A stretch of DNA of 64,000 nucleotides from Pisaster brevispinus (taxonomy: Eukaryota > Echinodermata > Asteroidea > Forcipulatida > Asteriidae), in assembly GCA_023634235.1 (NCBI GenBank), contig JAMKCF010000030.1, positions 2,328,760-2,392,759 of the forward strand, given 5' to 3'. Below, piece after piece: positions 31,942 through 41,726 of this stretch. The notes under the pieces were generated by a model. The model worked only from the letters and a program-made list of their open reading frames with translations. It ran no database searches and had not been told where the DNA came from. Every line of letters starts with the position of its first letter. Position 1 is the first letter of the stretch. A program made the position numbers and the translations under genes.

Positions 31942-32630
31942 GTGCAATCTTAATCAGCTGTCTCCAAGTTGTTCCTTTATTGAAGAGAAACTCTTCAGGG
32001 ATGAGAAATTTCAGACTTTTGCCCGAGTTGAGACTTTTTACGTCTGCCAATTCAATTCAATATAACATTTATTTCCATTCTTAACAGTGCATATAACAGA
32101 ATGCAAAAGACAATATTTTGGAGGCACGATCCTCATAAGCCAAGGCTTGTAGTGGAGTGCCTTTAGAAGAAAACAAGAAAAAGAAAGAAAAAAACTTAAT
32201 TAATTAATGAAATAGTTAACTTAGTTAATTAATTATTACAAGACAAAGATGGGGACAAATAATCTGACAAGACAGAAGTTGAGATAAGTAACTACTAAAA
32301 AAAATGTGAAAACTGCTGGGGAGGAGGCAACTCTGGAGAATATGAAACCAAAGGGATAAAATTATGCTACATATTGGGAGATAAGATACTCTGAAAATGG
32401 CTGTTATTTTAGAGAACCATTATCTTTGATGTACTTCTCTAGTGCTGAGGGTACAGCTCGTAAAAGCTCCTTGAAATCTAGTGGAAAGCCATCGTTTCAA
32501 CATGCCTCCTAGAATTGGGGTCCTAGTTTCAGAACTTTTCATCGGCGATGTCTCTCAGTTGTTACTGGATTCATCTAGTGAGTAACGACAGTTATTGACA
32601 TTTTAATATTTTTGATACTATTAAACACAG
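31942..32630 (+). other. CTR9 intron with a SINE-like tail fragment
   Basis: 32,430-32,560 (TCTCTAGTGCTGAGGGTACA, AAAAGCTCCTTGAAATCTAG, TTTCAACATGCCTCCTAGAA) is homologous to the composite insertion at 42,975-43,870. It acts as the empty-site relative of the TIR element nested there. Confidence 0.55.
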
Positions 32631-32887
32631 CTGCTGTTCGCCTTGGCATTGGCCACTGCTTCAATAAGCTAAACAAACCGGAGAAAGCACGCCTGGCCTT
32701 CTAGCGGGCCCTGGAACTCGATCTGAAGTGTGTGGGCACCATCGTTGGCCTCGCCATCCTAGAAATCGACAGTAAAGCAACAGATTCCATACGGACTGGA
32801 GTCCAGCTTCTCTCCAAGGCGTACACGATAGACTCCAGCAACCCTATGGTGCTCAACCATCTTGCAAATCGTTTCTTCTTTAAGAAG
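32631..32887 (+). CDS. CTR9: CTR9 exon E2 (TPR), with in-frame TAG
   Basis: Acceptor AACACAG, donor AAG|GTAACG. The frame reads [22 protein letters not shown], stop (TAG 32,702-32,704), [11 protein letters not shown], then [20 protein letters not shown]. The stop replaces a Ser or Gln that precedes RALEL in family members. All else is conserved. Confidence 0.82.
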
Positions 32888-33169
32888 GTAACGTCCCTCA
32901 AGAAGCTACTTCCAAACCTCGGCTCAGGCCAAAAATGCACACTGCTCCAAGATTGATGGCGAAGTCCAAGTCTAGATTTTGAAAAAGCCCCAAAAGTTGG
33001 TTTTCATTTTCAAATTTCTATTATCCAATTGCAGGAAAGAATCAAACTCATGGAGTTAAACACATCCCCCATAGTTATTGGTTATGGATTATTAATATTG
33101 GTCACTGGTTATTGGTTGTTGGTTATCGGTTATGACTCCTTCACGTAACCAGGTTTAATAGTTATACTT

Positions 33170-33360
33170 TTCAGTATCGAATGATAGCCAGGTTTAATTT
33201 TATCATTGACCAGTTTTAGCACATCACTAATCAGGATGAATTTGTCACTAACAAGGACGAATTTTGTCATCGACAAAGCTTTATTTGTAATTAACCTGGA
33301 CTAACTCGTCATTAACCAGGATTAATTCATCATTTACCAAGTTTTATTTGTAATTATCTA
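33170..33360 (+). repeat. Degenerate short tandem repeat in CTR9 intron
   Basis: Words like TAACCAGGATTAATTCATCA and ACTAATCAGGATGAATTTGT recur roughly every 22-25 bases. No function suggested. Confidence 0.4.
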
Positions 33361-33361
33361 G

Positions 33362-33469
33362 GATTATACGAAGGTGCAACATCTTGCTCTGCATGCATTC
33401 CACGGTACAGACAATGAAGCAACGCAGGTGGAAAGCTGCTACCAACTCACAAGAGCCTTCCATGTACAG
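33362..33469 (+). CDS. CTR9: CTR9 exon E3 (TPR)
   Basis: Acceptor ATCTAG, donor ACAG|GTAAGG. The frame reads [20 protein letters not shown], then [16 protein letters not shown]. Intact and strongly conserved. Confidence 0.85.
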
Positions 33470-33494
33470 GTAAGGATTCCCACCCCACTCATGG

Positions 33495-33960
33495 TTCTCC
33501 CCATGTACAAGCCAGCGTATTGTTTGGATTAAGTGCCAAATCAAACCCAAATACTAGGGAAAACCCCCTCTCTTTACAATTAAGTGTACTAGGTTCTTCT
33601 ACACTCATTACACAAAACACTTTTTTACATCCCGTCCAAAACATGAAGTGATAATGCTCAAGTGTCTTGCTTAAGGAATGTAAGCAGGTAAGGACGCAAA
33701 TATCAAGACTGAGACTCAAATCAAACTCTGGGCCCAATTTCATAGAGCTGCTTAAGCAGAAAATATTGCTTAACATTTTTCTGCTTAGCAGAAATGAGCA
33801 GGATACCAGTCATGGTAGTTTGGCTGGTAATCTTATTCTGGTAAGTATCATTTTGTTGTGCTTAGCTGGTTTTTGTGCTTAAGCAGCTCTATGAAATTGG
33901 GCCCAGATCAGAAACACCAGAGCTTGTGTCTGGTGTGGTTGACTGCTCGGCCAGGACGCG
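33495..33960 (-). mobile_element. Diverged copy of the tRNA-derived SINE, split by a MITE
   Basis: Words shared with 25,690-25,950 include AAGTGTACT-GGTTCTT, CAAGTGTCTTGCTTAAGGA and CAGAAACACCAGAGCTTG. The copy is more mutated, and the B box is lost. The MITE at 33,730-33,904 lies inside it. Confidence 0.65.
33730..33904. mobile_element. MITE with perfect GGGCCCAATTTCATAGAGCT ends
   Basis: The terminal ~29 bases are perfect inverted repeats: GGGCCCAATTTCATAGAGCT on the left and AGCTCTATGAAATTGGGCCC on the right, extended by GCTTAAGCA. It is 175 bp with no ORF. A degenerate copy lies near 37,185-37,347 (TTCATAAAGCCGTTAAGCAG). Confidence 0.85.
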
Positions 33961-34017
33961 GCTGCTGAATTCTGACGGATTTATGTGGACAATAACCTTC
34001 TGCGTTCCTCTCTACAG

Positions 34018-34148
34018 TGACCACGACCAAGCTTTCCAGTACTACTACCATGCAAGCCACCCAGTTTGCATCCACAGCTAATCGTTTTGCCGCACTTTGG
34101 TTTGGGGCAGATGTACATCCACCGGGGGGAATGTGAGAGTATGCGAAC
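34018..34148 (+). CDS. CTR9: CTR9 exon E4 (TPR), frameshifted
   Basis: Acceptor CTCTACAG, donor AAC|GTGAGT. The frame reads HDQAFQYYYHAS, then after small indels QFAST and HFGLGQMYIHRGECESM. Two or more frame changes are required relative to the family sequence. Confidence 0.75.
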
Positions 34149-34203
34149 GTGAGTCAAGAGAATGATTGTAAATCTCTGTAATGTATTACTGTAAGGACTC
34201 CTG

Positions 34204-34388
34204 CAGTGTTGTAGTCCAGACCTGGAAGTCTGAGATCGAGACCAGTGACCGAAATCTGAACATCTGAGACCCGGAACTGAGACCAGCCCTTCCCAGACCG
34301 AGACTTTTGTAGACCAAGACTGAGACCACAAAAAGGTCTCAAGATGGTCTCGAGAACAGACCTGCAGGTCTTGAGACCTTCAACACTG
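34204..34388. mobile_element. 185-bp hAT-type MITE with 8-bp target duplication
   Basis: The ends CAGTGTTGTAGTC and the complement of GGTCTTGAGACCTTCAACACTG form an inverted repeat starting CAGTGTTG. GACTCCTG flanks both sides (34,196-34,203 and 34,389-34,396). The 8-bp duplication and CA start are standard for hAT. It lies just downstream of the E4 donor. Confidence 0.85.
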
Positions 34389-34419
34389 GACTCCTGTAAA
34401 ACTGGATTTGTCATTTTTG

Positions 34420-34718
34420 TCTCCTGACGATGACTAGAGCAAGCTAGTCGAAACGTTGAGACCAATTAACCAATTAAGAACTCACTCCGTGGCAGTGAGG
34501 TTAATAACGAGAAGTCCCCTCGATCTGATCCACTATTAAGCTAAAGTTGTAGTCCTGGCCGATTTCCTACCCTCCGCCCAGGTAGTAGCTAATAAGCTGG
34601 ACAGTTCTTTTCAAAACTAAGTAATCTCCCGAAGTAGTCTCTCAATTTTTCCGGCAGTAGAATAAAAAGCAAGACCTAGTTCTTTAAGAACAAATCTACA
34701 TAGCTAGTAGATATATGT
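34420..34718. mobile_element. Half of a fold-back element (right arm only)
   Basis: Sequence from GACGATGACTAGAGCAAGCT to CATAGCTAGTAGATAT matches the right arms at 11,060-11,360 and 24,520-24,810. The left arm is missing. A short duplication, ACCAATTAACCAATTAAG, is specific to this copy. Confidence 0.75.
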
Positions 34719-36284
34719 AAATGAGGCCCCCTCATTTATGAAATGTTGTTGTTGTATGTTAACCCCATTTAATCCATAGGTCTTATTCACTCATTACAAA
34801 CTCTATTGTTTTGGTAACCCCTGCTGGAAAGTGGACTGTCTATGTTGACCTCTGAACTGGTTGATCCAGTGGTGGGGTTGGTGGGGCCTAGCATGCTGGC
34901 TTCTGTGCTGTTATATCCCACCTACTCCAACAGCTGTTTCTCCATCCCCTCTCCTTTCCAGGTAGGAAAAGTTACTTTGTATTTTTTTTTATCTAGTGTT
35001 CAACATTTAATAGAAGAAGATAGTGTATAGATAGAGTGGACATATTTTTTGATCAACTTTAAATTGAAGAATTGGCATACACTAACTTTGAAGTGTTTAC
35101 AGTTTTTATAAATTGTTCATTATACGATTTAACAGCCTTTTGGTCAGGAGTGAAATTATATGCGTATAAGTTCTCTTCAAACAGGAGTGTATTCTTAGGA
35201 TTGTCTTTTGTTCTAGGTTTTCCTTTCGAGTTATAGGATCCATTAATTTTTACTTTACTGTACAGACTTTTATTTAACTTTGAGTATTTTAGGAGTACCT
35301 ACATGTAGATATTGGTTTGATGTTTTAGCCTGTGCCCCCATTTGATTGTATACTATAGGTTATGTAGTGTATGAGATGCATGGCAGGGTAGCCCCAGCCC
35401 TAGGTGGCCATAGGATTAGTAGTGACCACAGTAGGGTAATAACTCTATGCCCTGGGGGCCTGATTTAACATGCAGAAGGCCTGGCTCTGGCCTGTTGTTT
35501 ATTTTAGTGGTTTTTATCTCAGTTAAGTTTTTCTTTGCTTGTCTTATGTCTTTCTTTATTTTAGTCTAGTGTAGATAAAGTGACCAGAGAGAGGGCGAGA
35601 ACTGCTCATTCTTATTTATTATAAGAGAGGTTTATTTTTTGGGTCTAACAGTAAACCCATTAGCTGCAGTGTTAAATTACCAAGTGTTTCTTTACAATAG
35701 TAAAGTTTCTCATTATTTCTTTTATAGAGATTGTTCATTTGGGGATAAGTTTGCTTTTCATTTTTTTGTATCTTTTGTTTTAATTTATCTATCTTTTATT
35801 CTGAATTGAAGTGAGATCAACAATTAAGTGTTTACTTTTTAAACCCTTCAACTTCTTGAACCTTTATGGTTTAGTGTAATGTGATTATGGATGGACACAT
35901 TTCTACAGTAATAGCTGTGAATGTATTTGGTTAGTTGTTTGTTTCTTTAATTAATCAAACTGCTGTTATATCCCACCAACTCCAACCGCTGTTTCTCCAT
36001 TCCCTCTCCTTTCCAGCCAGAATAAAGTACAGAACAGAGCGCACCCAGCTCACATATACACGTGGTGTTACCGCAAACCGAATATACATTTATACCTCAC
36101 CATGCAAAGCCTCAACAAGTTTATTGTTGAATTTTTTTTATATTTTTTTTTCATTTTCTCAAAAAGTTGACATTATTCAGCTGAAAGTTTCACTGGTGAC
36201 TTTTATTGTTTCTTTCTTGATTTTTGCCTTTAAATCAGCACTATGTTGACCAAAACCAAATGCACTCCTCTTGTTTCAAACCAG
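34719..36284. other. CTR9 intron with a pair of 54-bp direct repeats
   Basis: A ~54-bp sequence starting CTGTTATATCCCACC and ending CTCCTTTCCAG occurs at 34,908-34,961 and 35,963-36,016. The second is followed by a fragment of the fold-back end (GGTGTTACCGCAAACCGAAT, 36,063-36,115). No exon seen between. Confidence 0.5.
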
Positions 36285-36493
36285 GCTGCCCAGTGCTTCG
36301 AGAATTGGTACTGAAAGCCCAACCAGGTAACTATGAGACCATGAAGATTCTTGGGTCTCTCTATGTGACATCCAGTGATGAGACCAAGAGGGAGACTGCC
36401 AAGGGTCACCTCCAGAAGGTCGTCGATCAGTTCCCGGAAGATGTCGAGGCATGGATTGAGTTGGCTCAGATCTTGGAACTCACCGAAGTACCG
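36285..36493 (+). CDS. CTR9: CTR9 exon E5 (TPR), one frameshift
   Basis: Acceptor AAACCAG, donor CCG|GTATGT. AAQCFE then, after a 1-base loss, [20 protein letters not shown] and [20 protein letters not shown]. Highly conserved apart from the indel near 36,306. Confidence 0.8.
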
Positions 36494-36609
36494 GTATGTT
36501 CTTTCACATTTTTAAAAGTTGTTTTTGTCGTCTCGATCGAAGCAGTCCTGTGGCTGTACATGGAATTGTGATCTCTCACCCAGTTACTTTGCCAGCACAT
36601 GCACCCTGC

Positions 36610-37069
36610 TAGGGCTCGAATTTTACACTGCACAACAGACCCCAGGCCAGTAGTTTTGGTGTCGGGCCAGTAAACTTTTGACTCAACAAGTCATGCGGTC
36701 TTTTGTTTTTTAATTGAATATTGATGAAGAATAATGCCTCACTATGTAACATCTTGACCAACAAAAAAAAATGTTCAAATGTTGTCTTTGAGTCTGATAA
36801 AATACCTTTCAATTCTACTGAGTACTGACATCATGAACTATACTTAATACCCATGAAGACAAATAAAAATCAATCCTCTCTTACATGTCAATAGCGCTTA
36901 AGTTCAAATAAATGCAGTTAACTTAAATGCACGTTAAACTGGGTCAGGAAGGTTATTCTTATTTTGATTCTGGTCTTGTAACAAAAAATTCTGGTTCAGT
37001 AAAAATGTTGAGCCACAAGACGTGTACGTGGTCGTGTGGATTTTTCCCCCAAAGTTCAAGCTTCGCCTG
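36610..37069 (-). mobile_element. Diverged, longer relative of the 332-bp hAT-like element
   Basis: The left end AGGGCTCGAATTTTACACTG and the right end GGATTTTTCCCCCAAAG...GCCTG correspond, in reverse, to the element at 29,223. Internal words GGGCCAGTAAACTTTTGACT and TCTGGTCTTGTAACAAA are shared. The terminal repeats are mutated, and no clear target duplication remains. Confidence 0.65.
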
Positions 37070-37182
37070 CATAGATACTATGTGGAGGGAGTGCGTGCAC
37101 GTGCAGTAACTCTGTGAGAGTTCATAATTCTATGTACAGTCTCTAATGAGATTGGATACGCATTCCAGCACGTGCTAATTCT

Positions 37183-37347
37183 TCATAAAGCCGTTAAGCA
37201 GAAAATTCTGCTAAGCAAATTTCTTTACTTAGTAAGAGATGAGCAGGGTACCAGTGGCAACAATATAAACTTAATGGAATGTTGGTTCGTAACCTGTTTC
37301 TGCTGAGCAAGTTTTTGTGATTACAGGCTATATGAAATAGGGCCTTG
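37183..37347. mobile_element. Degenerate copy of the GGGCCC MITE
   Basis: TTCATAAAGCCGTTAAGCAG near the left, ATGAGCAGGGTACCAG in the middle, and CTATATGAAATAGGGCC at the right match the element at 33,730-33,904 with many changes. Confidence 0.6.
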
Positions 37348-37575
37348 GTCTGTTGAGCTGCTGGAACATTCAATGATCCGGTTAATCAGAATGTTCTGGG
37401 GGTCTAATGGATTTCGGGCTCTGTGCCAACGGAAACATTCTTCAAAGCCAAAAACATACCCGACTTTTGAGATGCTCCCGTAACAGTTCTTTTTCTTCAG
37501 AATCATTCCAACAGATCTGTAATGACTATTCACAAATATTGGCTTGTTTTTGTTTTCTTTTGTAACATGTTTTAG

Positions 37576-37704
37576 GGAGCCCTGACTGCTTATGGCACAG
37601 CAACTCGTATTCTTAAACAAAAGGTCCAGGCAGATGCCCTACCAGAAATTCTGAACAATGTTGGAGCTTTGCATTTTCGTCTTGGCAACCAGCCAGAGGC
37701 AAAG
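37576..37704 (+). CDS. CTR9: CTR9 exon E6 (TPR)
   Basis: Acceptor TTTTAG, donor AAAG|GTAGGA. The frame reads [20 protein letters not shown], then [20 protein letters not shown]. Intact. Confidence 0.85.
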
Positions 37705-38320
37705 GTAGGAAGAAAAAGCGGTAGATCTTCATCATGCTGCTGCCATCTTGGTCATGTTCCCTGTATCCATCGTGCGTAAAGGAACCAGACTATTTCTCCT
37801 TCCAGCCTTGGTTTGGTGTTCTTGATATGAATGGGAGACACATCAAGATGGCCGCATTTTGACAAAGGTCTATTTGGCTTGGAGTTTTTGTATTAAATTC
37901 CTTGATATACATCCTGAATCTGACTCTGAATTATATAGTCTGCAACGCATCCTAATGGAAACATCACACCAACTTTTGTGAAGAAGACAATCAAGAAGTT
38001 TCAGTTGTAGAAGTGGGATGAAAACCCACGTTGTCGGGCGGGGACTGAATACCCAATCCACATGCAAGGCTTTGGTCCGGGAATCAAATTGGGATCCACA
38101 GAGGTGAAAGACAGGGAAGAAACCACTTAGCCCATCCTGACTGCCCTTTACATTAATATTGAAAAATTGTAAAACTTGGAGCAAACCAACCTTCAAAAGT
38201 TTCAACCCATTTCATGTTTTTTTCTTGTGGGCGTATTTCATCTAAGGACTTCCTTTCTTTCGAAACACAAAGATGTTGTCAATCTGTCCTTTTTCAAATC
38301 TGATTCTTGTTCTCCTGTAG
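37705..38320 (+). other. CTR9 intron, no feature
   Basis: Nothing recognised on either strand. Confidence 0.4.
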
Positions 38321-38504
38321 TGCTACTACGAAGCCTCTCTCAAGCGTGCCATTTTGAGGCGGAGCATGATGATACGTACTACGGCGCCATCTCAGTCTTG
38401 ATGTCTTACAACCTCGCTTGGTCTCTTTGAGAGCATGTTTAAATTCGACAAGGCTGAGAAATTCTATAAAGACGTCCTGAGAGAGCATCCTAACAACGTT
38501 GATT
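38321..38504 (+). CDS. CTR9: CTR9 exon E7 (TPR), two frameshifts
   Basis: Acceptor CCTGTAG, donor GATT|GTGAGT. Pieces in three frames: [30 protein letters not shown], then [20 protein letters not shown] and EHPNNVD. One indel lies near 38,352 and an extra base near 38,422. Confidence 0.78.
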
Positions 38505-39345
38505 GTGAGTTGGTCTTGGTGCCGGGGGGTGGGGGGTGCGGAAATACTGTAAAGGGACATGATTAGAAACAAAAAGTTGTAAATTACTTCCTCTTTTTTT
38601 GGGTGGGGAGATGAAACAGGTGGGTGAATTTAAAATACTATTCCTGAGTCAGCTTATAGAAGGTTAACGATTGTTGATTGATTATTGACTTTTGTTTATT
38701 ATTAATTATTGATTTATTAGGTGGTTATAGATTGATTATACACTATTGAGTTGTCACAGATTGAGTATTGATTACTTTAACATTGCAGCTGGAACTTGAT
38801 TACTTTATTATTGATTACGGAATGAATTGAAAAGGACTATTCCAATAGTCAGCTCATGGAATGTTAATAATTGCTTAATCATTTGTTATTGACTATTGCT
38901 AATTACAGGTGATGTTCTTCCTACTTTAATCTGATTTCCAGTTGTTTTGCCCCCAGAAAAATCAGCAAAACTATTATTAAGTAGCCTGAACAAAATTCTA
39001 CAAGCCTAAACATGTACTGTATGTAGGTCAGCCTTGTACTACTCAAAATTGCCCTGCTTTTTTCCAAGCATCAAGTCTTATGCCTCTATTTATTTTCAAT
39101 TATTGCGTGGTTATGTATTGATTATAGGTTGTTGAGTAGTTACACATTGATTTAGATCACATTAACTTAGCAGCTCTCACTTGATCATTTGGTTATTGAC
39201 TATTGAGTATTGAAAATCAACTATTGATTACTATTGACTTGCCACACAACCTAAGCAATGAACATAACTGCAAGTCTGACTTGTTCATTGATTATTGCTA
39301 ATTAGAAATTGATTATCATCGAACAGATGAATATTTTCTTTTTAG
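38505..39345 (+). other. CTR9 intron rich in ATTGATTATTG words
   Basis: Low-complexity AT-rich stretches (TTGATTATTGACT) recur between 38,650 and 39,310. No exon seen. Confidence 0.4.
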
Positions 39346-39443
39346 GCCACTTGCGTCTGGGCTGCGTGGCTCGGGATCCGGGACAGATCTAGGCATACTA
39401 GGAGGCATCTGATTGGTTCAAAGAAGCTCTGCAAATCAACCAG
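39346..39443 (+). CDS. CTR9: CTR9 exon E8 (TPR), two in-frame TAG codons
   Basis: Acceptor TTTTTAG, donor CCAG|GTATTG. The frame reads HLRLGCVARDPGQI, stop, AY, stop, EASDWFKEALQINQ. TAG lies at 39,390-39,392 and 39,399-39,401. CTAGG occurs twice nine bases apart, so a 9-base duplication inside a Tyr-Glu codon pair could have created both stops. Confidence 0.8.
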
Positions 39444-39789
39444 GTATTGTACACCAATTATTCATATTCCTTGTGTTTCGCCAATACTCTTGGTTATGCA
39501 AATCTCCCTAAAGCGACCAAAAACGCTGCTAAGAACTTGAACACCGAGGGCACTCTTTTGTTCCCCCACTCATAGCCTTTTTGAGCTATTGTAGACACTG
39601 TAGGAGTGCACTGTTTAGTATGGGTGGGCACAGACAAACTTACCGAAACCAAGTAGTGCCCTAGTAGCGCGTCCACAAGGGTTCTCACCATGTCGAGCTA
39701 GCGTATCAGGCCTATACGCTTGGATTCGTGCCAATATGCCCAAATTTCGGCAGATAAGCAAAAAAAAAAGAAAGAAGATTATTATTATT

Positions 39790-40380
39790 GTCACGGCCCA
39801 GGTGTATGTAAAGAACACCCCCGTTAAATGTTGGTATATTCCTACTTTGTATATTCATTTCAAACCTTTTGTTGTTGTAAATATCTCTTTATCATTTAAA
39901 TTTACGAAGCGCCCCCTACGTTCTAATTTGTATATTTCCCGCCGTTCAATAATCTGGGCGTCATTCTGAAATTGGCCGAACCTTCAACAACACTTTGTTC
40001 ACCAATTTTTACAGGTATGAATCTTGTCTATTTTATATATCTCTTTGCATCATTTCTTAAATCTTTCAACTCTTACCTAGTTACCAAAGGAATGTATGGG
40101 AATTCTAGTGTTTCTTTTAAATCAACATTTGTATTATTTAGTGTATCTCTAATCAATCTCCGTACGGTTTACATGAGGTATGCGGTTCGCCAAGGTGGCG
40201 ACCGGGAGTTTTTATTGTTACTTAAGCTTGATTCATTTTCCATTTATACAGTTGTTATTATTACTTAACTTGAGTTTACCGTCATTCTGAAATTGGCCGA
40301 ACCTTCAACAACACTTTGTTCACCAATTTTTACAGATTCAATAAAGAACCGAGAACTTCAAAGCCAGTTTCCCCGTGCCT
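39790..40380 (+). other. Repeat-rich intronic block with a 55-bp direct repeat; possible solo LTR
   Basis: An identical 55-base sequence lies at 39,960-40,014 and 40,281-40,335, and an AATAAA follows the second copy at 40,340. The layout could be a solo LTR with an internal duplication, but TG...CA ends and a target duplication could not be fixed. Confidence 0.35.
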
Positions 40381-40958
40381 ATTAAAACAGTGACGTAACA
40401 ACACCTTAATGGTCACATTATATTTTTCCCCCTTAATCCCCCCCAAAAATCGAGAAAAAAAGCATGAAGAATGCTCCAGATTGCACTTTAGAGGTTTTAA
40501 AACAGTAGAGCTTTGAAAGTAGAAAACAATCCGCAGATGTTGTTTCAATTTAGCGTGCTTTGGCCAAACATCTCAAAATTTGGGTCAAGAATGCCCCACA
40601 GCTTTGAACAAATCTGGGGAGAACCCTGTCCACCGTACCTCAAAATGCCTTCATTTTTTTACACTTCCTTCTGGTAAAATGATGATTTCCAAGTCTAGCC
40701 CACCTAGATTCTAGGCTGGTTTGATTATTTTGCTTTGGGAAAACTATTTTGTACTCTCCTCTGCCAATGAACAAATTTATCTTGAAGTCTGGTTCATTTT
40801 ATAGACTCTCATTTTTACAGGCTCTTTTTTTCGGGCTCTATATAAAGCCTTGAGGTTTTTTGTAGGATTACCTGGGTTATCCGGGGTTCAGCCTCGAGTT
40901 ATCTTGACTTACAGTTTGTTTATTTCTGCATTTTTCCCTCTTGGTGTTTGTACCATAG
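40381..40958 (+). other. CTR9 intron, no feature
   Basis: Nothing recognised. Confidence 0.4.
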
Positions 40959-41144
40959 GATCATCCCGATGCTTGGTCCCTCATCGGTAACCTCCATCTT
41001 GCTAAACAAGAATGGGGACCGGGGCAGAAGAAGTTTGAATGAATCCTCAAACAGACCGCCACCCAGAATGATTCCTACTCTCTGCTATCACTGGGTAATG
41101 TTTGGCTACAGACACTGTATCAACTCACAAGAGACAAGGAAAAG
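40959..41144 (+). CDS. CTR9: CTR9 exon E9 (TPR), in-frame TGA
   Basis: Acceptor ACCATAG, donor AAAAG|GTACAA. The frame reads [27 protein letters not shown], stop (TGA 41,040-41,042), [10 protein letters not shown], then [18 protein letters not shown]. The stop stands where the family has Arg (CGA to TGA is one transition). Confidence 0.85.
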
Positions 41145-41159
41145 GTACAACGAGTTTGG

Positions 41160-41340
41160 ATATAAAGGGTGTAAGTGGGTATGTTATTGGTGTTAGTAGG
41201 AATATGATGGGTGTAAGTGGGAATTGCATGGGTGTTTCTGCAAATGTTGTGGTCAAGTCGGTATGTTTTGGGTGTTAGAAAGATTGTTACGGGCGTAAGT
41301 GGGTGTGTCATGGGTTTCAGTAGGAAAGGGTGGACCAGAT
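41160..41340 (+). repeat. Degenerate GGGTGTAAGTGGG tandem stretch
   Basis: GGGTGTAAGTGGGTATGTTA-like words recur about every 20-30 bases in the CTR9 intron. Confidence 0.45.
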
Positions 41341-41585
41341 TTTAGTACCAGAGAGGATTATTGCTACAACTACATGACGGTGTTTGGGTTCATTTGGGTG
41401 ATAATTGGGTGTTTTAAGGAGTTGTATCATATGGACAGGGATTTCAAATCTGGAATCTTTTATAATTGCATTTGAGGGATTTTGTGGGTACAACTGGAAG
41501 CTTTATTTGTGTTTATGGCAATAGTTTTGTGGGGCAGGGTTTAAAACAGGAACAACTGGGTATAACTGGGTATCATCCTGACATT

Positions 41586-41726
41586 AAACGTCACCAGGAC
41601 AGAGCCCTGGCCATGTACAAACAAGTATTACGCAACGATGGCCGCAACCTGTTTGCAGCCAATGGAATTGGTGCAATTTTTGCTATGAAGGACTACATCC
41701 GAGAATCTAAGGACGTCTTCTCTCAG
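41586..41726 (+). CDS. CTR9: CTR9 exon E10 (TPR); acceptor lost
   Basis: The frame reads [40 protein letters not shown] and SKDVFSQ, ending TCAG|GTGATC. No AG precedes the expected AAACGTCAC start; the sequence reads GACATT there, so the acceptor seems mutated. This is the last CTR9 body exon found. Confidence 0.82.

Larger units (their letters stand above)
31852..41726 (+). pseudogene. CTR9: CTR9 TPR body: ten exons in order, several broken
   Basis: Ten exons between 31,852 and 41,726 follow the order of the CTR9 TPR array, from [20 protein letters not shown] to [16 protein letters not shown]. Four exons (E1, E3, E6, and E10 apart from its acceptor) are clean. Others contain in-frame TAG or TGA (E2, E8, E9) or one or more frameshifts (E4, E5, E7). 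The N-terminal ~190 residues and the region after E10 are absent, and the C-terminal exons lie upstream at 3.3-5.3 kb. CTR9 normally scaffolds the Paf1 complex (with PAF1, CDC73, LEO1, WDR61) on RNA polymerase II. Either this is a decayed partial duplicate or the assembly is rearranged and error-rich here. Confidence 0.75.

Noticed and set aside
31852..41144. Reassigned stop codons (TAG/TGA read as amino acids)
   Set aside because: Frameshifts occur beside the stops, and other exons use no internal stops. Pseudogene or sequence error is simpler.
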